64,000 nucleotides of DNA from Brevibacterium antiquum CNRZ 918. Its GTDB lineage: Bacteria; Actinomycetota; Actinomycetes; Actinomycetales; Brevibacteriaceae. The DNA is taken from NCBI RefSeq assembly GCF_900169145.1, contig NZ_FXZD01000002.1, forward strand, positions 124,001-188,000, read 5' to 3'. Of this stretch, positions 46,264 to 55,687 are shown one piece after another. Position 1 is the first letter of the stretch; the number at the start of each line of letters is the position of its first letter. Under the pieces are notes generated by a model. It was not told where the DNA came from. It saw only the letters and a list, made by a program, of their open reading frames with translations, and searched no databases. A program made the translations under genes and the position numbers.

Positions 46264-48096
46264 ATGACCAACCCGCCAGCCGATATACCTGTGTGGTGCG
46301 TGATCGGCCGTGCGCCCGATGAGGCCCTCGGCAGCGTTCGGGGCATGGGTTCCACGATCGGCGTCGTCGAGCTCGACGACGCCCGTGAGCGGATCGGCAG
46401 CCACCACCTCGGCGCGGACAAGCTGCCAGAATTCGTGCGCTCCCGCGAAGCGCAGGCCCGGCCGAGGTGGGTTTTCAGTGACACTCCGAATTGGTACCCA
46501 GCCCTGCTCGCCGCGGGTGTGCAGATCGAACGCTGCTACGACCTGCGACTGACTCACGCGATCCTCATGCGCTCACAACTCGTGACCGACCGCAGCGCGG
46601 TCGCGGCCGCCGACGAATGGGACGCGGGTCCCGTGAGCGCCCCGACCGCGCCCGAGGCAGAGGCACTGTTCGAGGTCACCGAACGACGCAGCCACATCAA
46701 AACTGTCCCCCACGACATCGAGTCAGCGCTCGCCGAGTTCGCACGTCAGACCACGGCCCTGCAGACTGCCTCTGATCCCGGCCGGCTGCGTCTGCTGCTC
46801 GCAGCGGAATCCGCCGGTGGTCTCGTGGCCGCGGAGATGCATGCGGCCGGGGTGCCCTGGGACATCGCCGAACACGACCGGATCCTCGCCGACGAGCTCG
46901 GACCCCGTCCGGCGCGGGACGCGAAGCCTGAGAAGATGCTCGCCGTCGCCGAGGAGGTCCGGGCCGCTCTCGATGACCCCAGGGCCAACCTCGACTCCCA
47001 CGTCAAACTCCTCCATTCCCTGCACGCGGCGGGAATCAACGTCGCCTCGACCTCGAAATGGGAGCTCGAACAGAGCGAGCACCCGGCCATTGCACCCCTG
47101 CTGCAGTACAAGAAACAGTCCCGTCTGCTCTCTGCCAACGGATGGCATTGGCTCGATGAGTGGGTCAGCGAGGGCCGGTACCGTCCCGTCTATGTCCCTG
47201 GGGGAGTCGTCACGGGGCGCTGGGCGGCCAGCGGCGGTGGTGCCCTCCAGATTCCCCGTCAGCTGCGACCTGCCCTGCGTGCCGATCCCGGCTGGCGGCT
47301 GATCTCTGCCGATGTCGCTCAATTGGAGCCACGGGCGCTCGCCGCCATGTCCGGGGACACCGCCATGGCCGAGGCTGGGCGCGGCCGTGACCTGTACTCG
47401 GGTCTCGTCGATGAAGGCATCGTCGCGACCCGGCAGGAGGCGAAGATCGCCGTGCTCGGCGCCATGTACGGTTCCACGACGGGAGACAGCGGGAGACTCG
47501 TCCCCCGCCTGCGCACGAGCTTTCCCGCCGCCATGGGCCTGGTCGATTCCGCCGCCGAGGTGGGGGCAGAAGGGGGTGTCGTGTCCACGTGGCTGGGCCG
47601 GACATCACCGGTGCCAAGCGAGCAGTGGCGCCGTCTCCAGTCCGCGGCGAACCAGTTCGACGCCACCTCACAGGATGAGACCCGTGCCCGTCGCGCCGCC
47701 GGTGATCAAGGGCGTTTCACTCGCAACTTCGTCGTCCAAGGGACCGCCGCCGAATGGGCACTGGCCTGGTTGGCCGACCTGAGACTGCGGCTGGCGCGGC
47801 TGCCGGGCGTCGCTGACGAGAACCCGGCAGACGATGACCGGAACCCGGGAGTCACCTCGGCGGGGGAGACGGTGGGGAACGTGGCCGAAGCCTCGGGCCC
47901 GGTGTTCTCACGACGGGCTCACCTGGTGTTCTTCCTCCACGATGAGGTCATCGTGCACGCGCCGGCCCAGCACGCCGAAGCCGTGGCGACCGCGATCGGG
48001 GACGCGGCCGCCTCAGCGGGGAAGCTCCTGTTCGGCAATGCACCGGTCGATTTCCCTCTCGACCTCACGATTTCCGAGCGGGCGGCGAAAGGATAG
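46264..48096 (+). CDS. Bifunctional 3'-5' exonuclease/DNA polymerase family protein (PolA-like)
   Basis: A 610-residue family A polymerase relative without the 5' nuclease. The polymerase motifs are present: motif A ISADVAQLEPRALAAM near 348-360, motif B RQEAKIAVLGAMYG near 396-409, motif C FFLHDEVIVHAP near 560. The N-terminal exonuclease region (about 1-180) shows no clear DxE motif, so proofreading may be lost. The first 100 bases upstream are shared with the divergent YciI gene. It is a paralogue type found in Actinobacteria besides the main polA. Confidence 0.9.
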   Translation: MTNPPADIPVWCVIGRAPDEALGSVRGMGSTIGVVELDDARERIGSHHLGADKLPEFVRSREAQARPRWVFSDTPNWYPALLAAGVQIERCYDLRLTHAILMRSQLVTDRSAVAAADEWDAGPVSAPTAPEAEALFEVTERRSHIKTVPHDIESALAEFARQTTALQTASDPGRLRLLLAAESAGGLVAAEMHAAGVPWDIAEHDRILADELGPRPARDAKPEKMLAVAEEVRAALDDPRANLDSHVKLLHSLHAAGINVASTSKWELEQSEHPAIAPLLQYKKQSRLLSANGWHWLDEWVSEGRYRPVYVPGGVVTGRWAASGGGALQIPRQLRPALRADPGWRLISADVAQLEPRALAAMSGDTAMAEAGRGRDLYSGLVDEGIVATRQEAKIAVLGAMYGSTTGDSGRLVPRLRTSFPAAMGLVDSAAEVGAEGGVVSTWLGRTSPVPSEQWRRLQSAANQFDATSQDETRARRAAGDQGRFTRNFVVQGTAAEWALAWLADLRLRLARLPGVADENPADDDRNPGVTSAGETVGNVAEASGPVFSRRAHLVFFLHDEVIVHAPAQHAEAVATAIGDAAASAGKLLFGNAPVDFPLDLTISERAAKG

Positions 48097-48262
48097 CGGG
48101 CGGCTAAGGGGCAGCAGCCGGTGCAGAAACAGTGCCTGTCGCAGAAATCACGGGTGGCTCCGGAATAAGCGAGGGATAAGCAGTGCTGCATATGAGGTGT
48201 CGGCGGCCCCGAAAACGGTGTCGTCGCAGCACTCGGAGTCGTTAGCACACAGAGGAGTTTTC

Positions 48263-49348
48263 ATGACTTTCACCGTCAAGGCACTGCAGAAGACCGGCGC
48301 CGACCAGCCGTTTCGCGTAGGCACCATCGAACGTCGCGATCCGCGCCCCGATGACGTGATCATCGACATCAAGGCCGCCGGGATCTGCCACAGCGACATC
48401 CACACCATCCGAAACGAATGGGGCGAGGCGAACTTTCCCCTGACCGTCGGTCACGAGATCGCCGGCATCGTCGAAGCCGTCGGCAGTGACGTCACGGACT
48501 GGAAGGTCGGTGACCGTGTGGGCGTGGGCTGCATGGTGAATTCCTGCGGCGAGTGCGAAGAGTGCCGCGCCGGTCAGGAGCAGAACTGCCTGGGCGGCAG
48601 CGTCGGCACCTACAACTCCACCGACGTCGACGGCACCATCACCCAGGGCGGCTATTCCGAGAAGGTCGTCGTCAACGAGCGCTTCGTCTGCCGTATCCCC
48701 GACGGCCTCGACTTCGACGTCGCGGCGCCGCTGCTCTGCGCCGGCATCACCACCTACCAGCCGTTGGCTCGGTGGGGCGCAGGAGAGACCAAGGACGGCG
48801 CCCCCAAGCAGGTCGCCGTTCTGGGCCTGGGCGGCCTCGGCCACATGGGCGTCCAGATCGCCGTCGCCATGGGCGCCGAGGTCACCGTCCTCTCGCGCAC
48901 CCTCAATAAGGAGAAGGCCGCGCTCGATTTGGGTGCGAAGCAGATGCTCGCAACCACCGATGACGACTTCTTCAGCAGCCACCGCGGTGAGTTCGACATC
49001 ATCCTCAATACGATCAGTGCGGACATCCCCGTCGACAAGTACCTGCGCCTGCTCAAGCCGCGGGGCGTGATGACCGTAGTCGGCCTGCCCCCGGAGAACC
49101 AGTCGCTGTCCTTCGGCTCGGTCATCGGCGGCGCCAAGGTGCTCGCGGGATCGAACATCGGCGGCATCGCTGAGACCCAGGAGATGCTCGACTTCTGCGC
49201 CGAGCACGACATCGCCGCGACAATCGAGACCGTGAGCATCGACGAGGCGGATGCGACCTATGATCGAGTCGTCGCCGGAGACGTGTACTTCCGTGCCGTC
49301 ATCGACACCTCAACCTTCGAGGGCGCCGAGGTGTCCGCGCTCGCCTGA
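48263..49348 (+). CDS. NAD(P)-dependent zinc alcohol dehydrogenase
   Basis: A 361-residue MDR-family enzyme. The catalytic zinc ligands are in AAGICHSDIH and GHEIAGIVE; four structural-zinc cysteines are in VNSCGECEECRAGQEQNCLG; and the Rossmann motif LGLGGLGHMG is near residues 185-194. It resembles the YahK/cinnamyl-alcohol type, using aldehydes and primary alcohols. ATG at 48263 has AGAGGAG upstream; the longer frame to 47834 overlaps the polymerase. It is monocistronic. Confidence 0.94.
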   Translation: MTFTVKALQKTGADQPFRVGTIERRDPRPDDVIIDIKAAGICHSDIHTIRNEWGEANFPLTVGHEIAGIVEAVGSDVTDWKVGDRVGVGCMVNSCGECEECRAGQEQNCLGGSVGTYNSTDVDGTITQGGYSEKVVVNERFVCRIPDGLDFDVAAPLLCAGITTYQPLARWGAGETKDGAPKQVAVLGLGGLGHMGVQIAVAMGAEVTVLSRTLNKEKAALDLGAKQMLATTDDDFFSSHRGEFDIILNTISADIPVDKYLRLLKPRGVMTVVGLPPENQSLSFGSVIGGAKVLAGSNIGGIAETQEMLDFCAEHDIAATIETVSIDEADATYDRVVAGDVYFRAVIDTSTFEGAEVSALA

Positions 49349-49366
49349 TCGTCCCGTGCCGTTTGC

Positions 49367-49392
49367 TGCCGCTCGCCGAAAGGCCGGCGGCA
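49367..49392 (+). terminator. Weak hairpin after alcohol dehydrogenase
   Basis: TGCCGC and GCGGCA pair around an inner GCC-gaaa-GGC; no T tract follows. It may end the dehydrogenase transcript. Confidence 0.35.
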
Positions 49393-49523
49393 CCGCAGAG
49401 TCCGAGGGGTCGTTCCGCTGAACCGGCGGGACGGCCCTTCGGCGTTGTCACGCAGGCTCAGAACACGGTGACTGCGGGCTCGATTCGGACACTGCACGGA
49501 GGAAGCAGGGTAGTCTGAGCCGC

Positions 49524-49991
49524 ATGACGACGCGGCACGGGCGGATGGGCAATGCGCCCCTCGTACTGCTGATCTTCTATACCCTGTTCATCGGCTTCAT
49601 GACCTTGACCCCGATGCAGCTCGACCTCAGCCCTGCGGGGCCGATCGGCAGGCTGCTCCAGTTCTTCGCCGATCATCAGGTGACATCATGGCTGACCTAT
49701 CCGCGCGTTGAGAAGCTGGCGAATGTCGCCATGTTCGTTCCATTCGGATTCCTGGTCGCACTGCACATGGGTCGCAGGCGCTGGTGGGTCGGTTGGGCGG
49801 TCGGCGCGGCGTTCACCTGTCTGATCGAGGGAACTCAGGCGACCCTGCTCTCGCCCACTCGCTACGCCACGATCAGCGATCTCATCACGAACACGCTCGG
49901 CGCCGGGATCGGTGCCGTCCTCGCGCTGGTTCTCATGACTCTGCTGCCCCCGCGAGGTGGACCGGAGGAGGTCGATCGCGTCGTGCGCTGA
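49524..49991 (+). CDS. VanZ family membrane protein
   Basis: A 155-residue membrane protein with about four helices and the VanZ pattern: LIFYTLFIGFMTLTPMQLDL, then EKLANVAMFVPFGFLVAL and IEGTQATLLSPTRYATISDL, closing with NTLGAGIGAVLAL. VanZ-like proteins are linked to low-level teicoplanin resistance in one case but are mostly uncharacterised. It stands alone and is convergent with the MarR gene. Confidence 0.88.
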   Translation: MTTRHGRMGNAPLVLLIFYTLFIGFMTLTPMQLDLSPAGPIGRLLQFFADHQVTSWLTYPRVEKLANVAMFVPFGFLVALHMGRRRWWVGWAVGAAFTCLIEGTQATLLSPTRYATISDLITNTLGAGIGAVLALVLMTLLPPRGGPEEVDRVVR

Positions 49992-50011
49992 GGTCGAGAG
50001 CCTCGCCGACC

Positions 50012-50485
50012 TCAGATCTCGTGTGTGCTCTTCGTATCCTCGTTCTCGAGGGCGCCGATGCACAGGTCGAGAGCCTCGCCGAGGTGGCTCTTCAGTTCGG
50101 CGTCGAGAGTAGAGACCATGAGTGCTGAAATCCTCTCAACTCTTTCGACAGCCTGGTCGAGGGTCTTCCCTCCCTCATCAGTCAGGGTCGTCGGCAGGGC
50201 TCTGCCGGTTTCGGCCTTCGTTGCACGCGTCACGAGACCGCGTTCCTGCAGGCCTCTCAGCAAGGTGTTCATCGTCTGCCGAGTCACAAAGGCGCCGCGG
50301 GCGAGTTCGGAGTTCGAAGCTCCCGGTTCACGTCTCAGCAGCTCGAGGCAGGCATACTGCGGGGTCGACAGGCCGATCGGACGCAGCGCCTCGTCCATTT
50401 GCGAGCGCAGGGCTGACTGCAGATGCTTGAGCTGGTATCCGATCATCGCTTCCAGCGCGGCGGGCGTCTGCGGCTCTTGACTCAT
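50012..50485 (-). CDS. MarR family transcriptional regulator
   Basis: A 157-residue winged-helix dimer. The DNA-binding domain is at about residues 30-100, with PQYACLELLRREPGASNSEL, RGAFVTRQTMNTLLRGL and the wing after LVTRATK. ATG at 50485 begins MSQEPQTPAALEAM; the frame runs on to 50560, across the operator and into the divergent gene. The perfect inverted repeat just upstream suggests autoregulation and control of the VOC gene. Confidence 0.92.
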   Translation of the reverse strand: MSQEPQTPAALEAMIGYQLKHLQSALRSQMDEALRPIGLSTPQYACLELLRREPGASNSELARGAFVTRQTMNTLLRGLQERGLVTRATKAETGRALPTTLTDEGGKTLDQAVERVERISALMVSTLDAELKSHLGEALDLCIGALENEDTKSTHEI

Positions 50486-50492
50486 GTAAGCA

Positions 50493-50519
50493 TTCTGACA
50501 TAGATTGAGTATGTCAGAA
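50493..50519. promoter_or_regulatory. Likely MarR operator between marR-type gene and VOC gene
   Basis: A perfect 10-bp inverted repeat, TTCTGACATA (50493-50502) and TATGTCAGAA (50510-50519), with a 7-base spacer, eight bases upstream of the MarR start codon. A further half site, TGACAT, lies at about 50524. Size and symmetry suit a MarR dimer covering both divergent promoters. Confidence 0.78.
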
Positions 50520-50558
50520 CACTGACATGCAAATTGAAGGCAAGAGATTGGAACCATC

Positions 50559-50927
50559 ATGACTGTGACAGGACCGGATTTTCTCGCACTCCAGGTGCGA
50601 GACCTCGAGAAGGCAGCCGAATTCTACGAAACGCGGATCGGGCTCAAGCGGGTGCCAGCAGCACCTCCCGGTGCAGTCCTCTTCGACACCTCACCGATCC
50701 CATTCGCCGTCCGTGAACCGCTGCCGGACGTTGATCTCGACGGAGTCGATCGACCTGGCACCGGAGTGGCACTGTGGTTCAAATGCGATGACTCACAGGC
50801 GCTGCACGACAGTCTCGCCGCGTCGGGCGTCGAGATTGCGCGTGCTCCCGCACCGAGTCCCTTCGGACTGACCTTCACCTTCGTCGACCCCGACGGTTAT
50901 GCAGTGACAGTCCACGACGCGAGCTGA
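50559..50927 (+). CDS. VOC family protein (glyoxalase/bleomycin-resistance fold)
   Basis: A 122-residue protein with two beta-alpha-beta-beta-beta modules: FLALQVRDLEKAAEFYETRI at the N-terminus and FTFVDPDGYAVTVHDAS at the end. This fold is used by metal-dependent dioxygenases, isomerases and drug-binding proteins; substrate unknown. It is divergent from the MarR gene across the operator, so it is probably the main target of that regulator. Confidence 0.9.
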   Translation: MTVTGPDFLALQVRDLEKAAEFYETRIGLKRVPAAPPGAVLFDTSPIPFAVREPLPDVDLDGVDRPGTGVALWFKCDDSQALHDSLAASGVEIARAPAPSPFGLTFTFVDPDGYAVTVHDAS

Positions 50928-50930
50928 GCC

Positions 50931-52016
50931 TTACTCCTTGCGGTTGGTCGAGTCCTTGGTCGAGTCCTGCTCGTTGCCGTTGCCGTTGCTGACGCTGGCT
51001 TCGTCGGCGCTGGTCTCATCGACACTGGTCTCAGCTTCAGCGGCCCAATCGTCGCTGTCCGATGAGGAGAAGCGCGGAATCCAGCAGGAGACTCGCGCGG
51101 CGTAGTCATCGAACTCGGTGCCGAAGCGCTCCCTCAGATCAGCCTCCTCGTGCGGACGGATCAGCCAGTTCCACAGCAGTGAACCGGCGACGGCGTAGGC
51201 GATGACCATCCAGGAGCCGATGAACAGGCCGATCGCTGCGCCTTGGACGATACCTGCGATGGCCATGGGATTGCGGACGAAGGCATACGGGCCCCGAACG
51301 ACGAGGTGGTTGGCCATCTCGGCAGGCAGCGGGGTGCCGGAACCGAAGTTCGCGATTGCCCGTGCCGACCACACGCCCAGGACGCTTGCCAGGGCGAGAA
51401 TGGCGAAGCCGGCCACGAGCACGAGGATCGGGAACTTCACCGACAGATTCCAACGCTGCTCGAAGGAATTGATGATCGCGGGCAGGATCACGAGGAATAC
51501 GCCCCAGAAGACCACAAGCTGGATCGTGGTCCTGAGCAGGAGTTGAGATCTTACGCGCGTGCGGGAGCTGTGGAAGGAGAAGGGTCCGACGATGAGACGG
51601 TCGGACGGGATCCTGCCGAGGAGCATGAGCGCCCCGGCGATGACGCTGCCGACTGCGGCAGCCACCATGAGGACGGCGCCCAGGCCCGCCTCGGTGGTGA
51701 TGGTGGCATAGATGACCATGCAGACAGCGACGAGGGCAGTCCAGGAGACGGCCACCCACACGGCCCAGCGAAAGTTGAGTGCTGCCAGAGCAGAGCCGAT
51801 GACGAAGAGTGGGATGTCGATGGCGGAGACGAGCAGCGGGTCGAGGCTTCCCAGCGTGGCCTCGCGCAGTGTGGGAAGAGTGATGACACCGAGCCACCAG
51901 GCGGCACCGGCGAGAGCCTGGAGGGCGAAGTACATTCGGCCGTGGAAGATTCGCAGCGGCTTGTTCGCAGTGGTGGGCCTTTTGTGCCTGCTCGGCATCT
52001 TCATTGATCGGCTCAT
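50931..52016 (-). CDS. Isoprenylcysteine carboxyl methyltransferase-like membrane protein
   Basis: A 361-residue membrane protein with about eight helices. The C-terminal third (about 230-320) shows the ICMT/PEMT pattern, NHLVVRGPYAFVRNPMAIAG, followed by WLIRPHEEADLRERFGTEFD and DYAARV. Such enzymes methylate carboxyls or phospholipids with S-adenosylmethionine. A tail of about 45 residues is rich in Ser, Asp, Glu and Asn. ATG at 52016 overlaps the stop of the PhzF gene by four bases, so the two form an operon. Confidence 0.84.
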   Translation of the reverse strand: MSRSMKMPSRHKRPTTANKPLRIFHGRMYFALQALAGAAWWLGVITLPTLREATLGSLDPLLVSAIDIPLFVIGSALAALNFRWAVWVAVSWTALVAVCMVIYATITTEAGLGAVLMVAAAVGSVIAGALMLLGRIPSDRLIVGPFSFHSSRTRVRSQLLLRTTIQLVVFWGVFLVILPAIINSFEQRWNLSVKFPILVLVAGFAILALASVLGVWSARAIANFGSGTPLPAEMANHLVVRGPYAFVRNPMAIAGIVQGAAIGLFIGSWMVIAYAVAGSLLWNWLIRPHEEADLRERFGTEFDDYAARVSCWIPRFSSSDSDDWAAEAETSVDETSADEASVSNGNGNEQDSTKDSTNRKE

Positions 52017-52852
52017 GCGAACGCCGTCCCTCGGAAGCACACGGTCGTGGGCCCGCCGACCCAGACCTCATCGTTGTCATGGGAGATCGAGATGACTCCG
52101 GCTCGACCGAGCGCGGTGCCCTGCGTGACGGTGTACTTCGCAGGCGCAAGACCGGAGCCGATGAGCCACTGCGCGACTGAGGCGTTGAGGCTGCCCGTCA
52201 CGGGATCCTCGGCGACGCCTGCGCCGGGGGCGAACGCACGGATCTCATACTCATGGTCGTTCCCTTCCGGGTGGGAGCCCAGGACGCCGATCTTGCTGTC
52301 GGGAATCCGGGAGAAATCCGGCTCGAGGTCGAGGACCTGCCGTGCACTTGCCAGTCTCACCGCGGCCCACCCTGGTCCGTTGTCGACCCATTGATGACCG
52401 AGGATCTCAGCGCGATCGATGTGCAGGGCTGCGGCGATCTGCTCGACGAAGCCTTCGTCGAGATCACCGGTGCGGATCGGGTCGGGAGCGGCGAACGACA
52501 GGGCCTGGCCACCTCGGCGAATATTGACGAGTCCGGCACCGCACTCCTGGACAACGGCCCCTTCGCTGCGTGGGACGCCTCCGGCCTCCAGCCATGCGGC
52601 CGCCGAGCCGAGGGTGGGGTGGCCGGCGAAGGGGAGTTCGCGGGAGGGGGTGAAGATTCGCAGGCGGTAGTCGGCGCGTGAGTCGCTGGGTGGGAGGACG
52701 AAGGTGGTCTCCGAAAGGTTCGTCCAATTCGCGATCCGCGCCATGTCCTCATCGGCCAGTCCCTCGGCATCGAGGATCACAGCCACAGGGTTGCCGCGGT
52801 AGGGCTCGCTGGAGAAGACATCGACCTGGGCGAATGCTCGGTTATGGGGCAA
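52013..52852 (-). CDS. PhzF family isomerase
   Basis: A 279-residue enzyme of the PhzF/diaminopimelate-epimerase fold. The signatures AFAQVDVFSSEPYRGNPVAV, the catalytic-Glu region NWTNLSETTFVLPPS and PFAGHPTLGSAAAWLE are present, and EDPVTGSLNASVAQWL closes the second half. The role is unknown outside phenazine producers. TTG at 52852 has GGAG eight bases upstream; the frame extends to 52900 (GTG) without similarity. It is the first gene of an operon with the methyltransferase. Confidence 0.88.
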   Translation of the reverse strand: MPHNRAFAQVDVFSSEPYRGNPVAVILDAEGLADEDMARIANWTNLSETTFVLPPSDSRADYRLRIFTPSRELPFAGHPTLGSAAAWLEAGGVPRSEGAVVQECGAGLVNIRRGGQALSFAAPDPIRTGDLDEGFVEQIAAALHIDRAEILGHQWVDNGPGWAAVRLASARQVLDLEPDFSRIPDSKIGVLGSHPEGNDHEYEIRAFAPGAGVAEDPVTGSLNASVAQWLIGSGLAPAKYTVTQGTALGRAGVISISHDNDEVWVGGPTTVCFRGTAFA

Positions 52853-53100
52853 GAGGGGGACTCCTTTGTTGAAAGGGCGCCATTTCCTGGGGGTGCGCAC
52901 TTCCCATGGTAATGGGGTAAGGCTCCAGCTCGGGGATCAGGCCCCGCCGCGTCGGAGTGTCACCCCCGCAGCATTGCCGTGTGAGAGGAAGGGGAGTTGT
53001 CAGAAGGTGCGGCGTGGTTCTCGTGTGTCGAGTTGCTGCTGGCGGCTGAGGGCGGCAGCTGCCGGCTGAAGGCGCAGCGATCCGGTCGGCGACGTGGGGC

Positions 53101-53781
53101 CTACTGGCTGGCGAAGGCCAGGGTCCCGCCCAAGCCGATGAGCATGCCGCCGCCGATTCCACGGATACGCGACATCCGCCTCGGCGAGCGAGCGAACCAG
53201 CTGCGCGCCGTGCCAGCGATGAAGGCCCACGACCCGTCCGAGAACAGGGCAAGAACCTGGAAGAGGAGGCCGAGGAAGATCATCTGCAGCGGCACATGCC
53301 CGGCCTCGATCGAAACGAACTGGGGGAGGGCCGCGACGAAGAAGATGATCGTCTTCGGGTTCGAGATGCCGACGACGAAGCCCTGCATGAACATCGAGCG
53401 ATAGCTGAGCTCACGGCCGGCGGGGACGAACGAATCCACGTCGCTCTCAGCCTCCAGTGCCAGCGATGGGTCCTCTGGCACCTCATTGCCGACCTTGCGA
53501 TGTCGGATGCCCTGAACGCCCAAGTACACGAGGTAGCCGGCGCCGAGGATCTTGACGATCGTGAAGATGACGAGCGATTGCGCGACGATGGTGCCCACTC
53601 CGAACGCCACGGCCACGATGATCGGGATGATGCCGACGCTGCCCCCGAGCACGCTTGTCAGGCCCGAACGCCTGCCGTGGGAGAGTGATTGGCCGACGAC
53701 GAAGAGCACCGTCGGCCCGGGAATCACGATGATGACGAGGGCTGCGGCGAGAAAGGCGAGAAGGGCATCGGTGGTCGGCAC
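53101..53781 (-). CDS. LysE family translocator
   Basis: A 226-residue membrane exporter with about six helices. The family start LVIIVIPGPTVLFVVGQSLS with the PGP motif is near residues 15-35; GSVGIIPIIVAVAFGVG and KILGAGYLVYLGVQGIRHRK follow. Relatives of the RhtB/LysE group export amino acids or homoserine lactones; substrate unknown. The 248-base spacer on its right is shared with nothing on the same strand, and the gene stands alone. Confidence 0.93.
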   Translation of the reverse strand: MPTTDALLAFLAAALVIIVIPGPTVLFVVGQSLSHGRRSGLTSVLGGSVGIIPIIVAVAFGVGTIVAQSLVIFTIVKILGAGYLVYLGVQGIRHRKVGNEVPEDPSLALEAESDVDSFVPAGRELSYRSMFMQGFVVGISNPKTIIFFVAALPQFVSIEAGHVPLQMIFLGLLFQVLALFSDGSWAFIAGTARSWFARSPRRMSRIRGIGGGMLIGLGGTLAFASQ

Positions 53782-53987
53782 AGAAGAATTCTATGGTCGC
53801 GAGCGAACCGCAGGTAAGGGCCCGACGCGGAGAATTCGATCACATGTCAGACGGTCGTGGGGCTCCGGAAGGCTGACCATGTCGGGGAAGCCGACCTCGC
53901 GCTGAGGCCTGATCCTGAGGGCGTTACTCAGGGTCGGTTCATAGAGTGGGCCGCGATGAATGAGCTTTTGATGGCGGAGGTGCGTGC

Positions 53988-54737
53988 ATGGATCTGAAGC
54001 AGGGTGTATCGACCTGGTGGGAAGCCATCACGTCCGGGTTCGGGCGTCAGGACGGTTTGGAACCCGATGTCGTGCAGCTGCTCCTCGTCATCGGCATTCC
54101 TCTTCTCGTCACACTGACGCCAGGGATCTGGCGATTCTTCGGCATGTTCGTCACCTTCGTGCATGAACTCGGCCACGCTTTCGCCGCGCTGATGACGGGG
54201 CGAGTCGTCAAGGGGATATCGCTGAATTTCGACCATTCCGGCCAGATGAACTCCTTCGGCAAAGTCGGCTTCTCCGCGACGTGGTCGGGTTTCTGGGGAT
54301 ATCCGGCGCCGGGCGTCCTCGGATTGGTCCTCATCACCTCGGCGACTCAGGGGTGGGCTCCACTGGCGTTGTCGATCGGTGCGCTCATTCTGCTGGTTGC
54401 GCTCATATTCATCCGGAACCTTGCTGGTGCCATGATCGCAGTGTTCACGGCCGTAGCCGCGCAGCTCGTCGTCGTGTTCCTGCCCATCGAATGGATCTCG
54501 GTGTTCGTCGCCGGCCTGGGAACGGCCCTGGTCATCGGCTCGCTCAAGGACCTGGTCAAGGTCGTCGGCGTCCATACCCGCAGGCGCCACATCCAACAGT
54601 CGGACGCCTACATCCTCGCCCAGGGTTCCAGCCTGCCCGCGGGGGTCTGGCTGAGTCTGTTCGCACTGGTCATCATCGTCTGCGCGCTCGCCTCCACATA
54701 CATCCTGTACTCAGCATCCACGGTGTCGATCGGCTGA
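53988..54737 (+). CDS. M50 family zinc metallopeptidase-like membrane protein
   Basis: A 249-residue membrane protein with about six helices. HELGH near residues 58-62, in VTFVHELGHAFAALMTGRVV, is the HExxH zinc site in the membrane. The later region FVAGLGTALVIGSLKDLVKV may hold the third ligand, but a clear NxxPxxxxDG motif is not seen. This is the M50B-like group of Actinobacteria, with unknown substrates. Its ATG is preceded by only weak ribosome-site similarity. Confidence 0.86.
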   Translation: MDLKQGVSTWWEAITSGFGRQDGLEPDVVQLLLVIGIPLLVTLTPGIWRFFGMFVTFVHELGHAFAALMTGRVVKGISLNFDHSGQMNSFGKVGFSATWSGFWGYPAPGVLGLVLITSATQGWAPLALSIGALILLVALIFIRNLAGAMIAVFTAVAAQLVVVFLPIEWISVFVAGLGTALVIGSLKDLVKVVGVHTRRRHIQQSDAYILAQGSSLPAGVWLSLFALVIIVCALASTYILYSASTVSIG

Positions 54738-54811
54738 ATCGGGGTCACTTGGGGCAGCTCGCGGCAAGGGCCGAAGACAGCTGGGTCAGTGCCAGACGGC
54801 AGAATCGGAGC

Positions 54812-55489
54812 ATGAATTCGAGTCCGAAGTATGCTGCTGTGCTGTTCGACTGTGACGGAGTGCTCGTCGACTCTGAGCGTCTCACGAACACGGTTCTGTG
54901 GGAGATGCTCAATGAGCTGGGGTGGCAGATCTCGCGGGAGGAATGTGTGTCCCGGTTCGTCGGGAAGATGCTCCGCGACGAGGCGGACGTCATCGAGGAG
55001 CAGTCCGGCTTCCGTATCGACGCGCAGTGGCTGAGTGAGTTCCGTGGGCGTCGCAACGATGCTCTCGAGGCTTCCTTGGAAGCAATCCCGGGCGTCGCCG
55101 AGGCGGTCCGCGCCCTTGACACCGCCTACCCGGGCCGGCTCGCGTGCGCCTCGAGCGCTGACCGTTCCAAGATCAACCTGCAGCTGCAGAAAATCGGGCT
55201 CCTCGACGCCTTCGACGGCCGGATCTTCTCAGGAATGGAGCTGCCTCAGTCGAAGCCGGCTCCGGACGTGTATCTGGCGGCCGCCAACGCTCTCGGCGTC
55301 GATCCTGTCAAGACAGCTGTGATCGAGGATTCCCCGACCGGCGTGACAGCGGGCGTTGCTGCGGGCGCTCACGTGCTCGGTTTCTGCCCCGATTCGCCGG
55401 TCCACCAGCGACCTGAGGCGCTCGAAGGTGTGGGAGCCCATGAGATCTTCACCGCGATGGATCAGTTGCCTGGACTGCTCTTACACTGA
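54812..55489 (+). CDS. HAD superfamily phosphatase (phosphoglucomutase/phosphoglycolate type)
   Basis: A 225-residue HAD hydrolase. Motif I FDCDGVLVDSE near residues 12-22 contains both aspartates; motif II is ACASSADRSK near 110-119; motif III/IV is SKPAPDVYLAAANALGVDP and VIEDSPTGVTAG. A small helical cap lies between motifs I and II. Relatives dephosphorylate sugar phosphates; substrate unknown. ATG at 54812 is the first in the conserved frame; the frame before it overlaps the M50 gene. Confidence 0.92.
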   Translation: MNSSPKYAAVLFDCDGVLVDSERLTNTVLWEMLNELGWQISREECVSRFVGKMLRDEADVIEEQSGFRIDAQWLSEFRGRRNDALEASLEAIPGVAEAVRALDTAYPGRLACASSADRSKINLQLQKIGLLDAFDGRIFSGMELPQSKPAPDVYLAAANALGVDPVKTAVIEDSPTGVTAGVAAGAHVLGFCPDSPVHQRPEALEGVGAHEIFTAMDQLPGLLLH

Positions 55490-55687
55490 GGCGCACGTGG
55501 AGGGGTGCGGGATTCCCCGGGGCCGCGGCGTCGGGTTTGTCAGGTGGTCGGCAGGCGGGGGAGGCAGTCTGAAGAAGCGGGCGGAAGAAGCGGACCCTGG
55601 TTGAAAAGTCCCTTCGATAGCGCGACTACATTGATTCAATGATCGAATACAAGTCGAATAAGTACACCGTTTGTTATCATATCGTAA

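Noticed and set aside
53782..53987. A gene in the spacer between lysE-type and M50 genes
   Set aside because: No reading frame with a start, ribosome site and plausible composition was seen on either strand.
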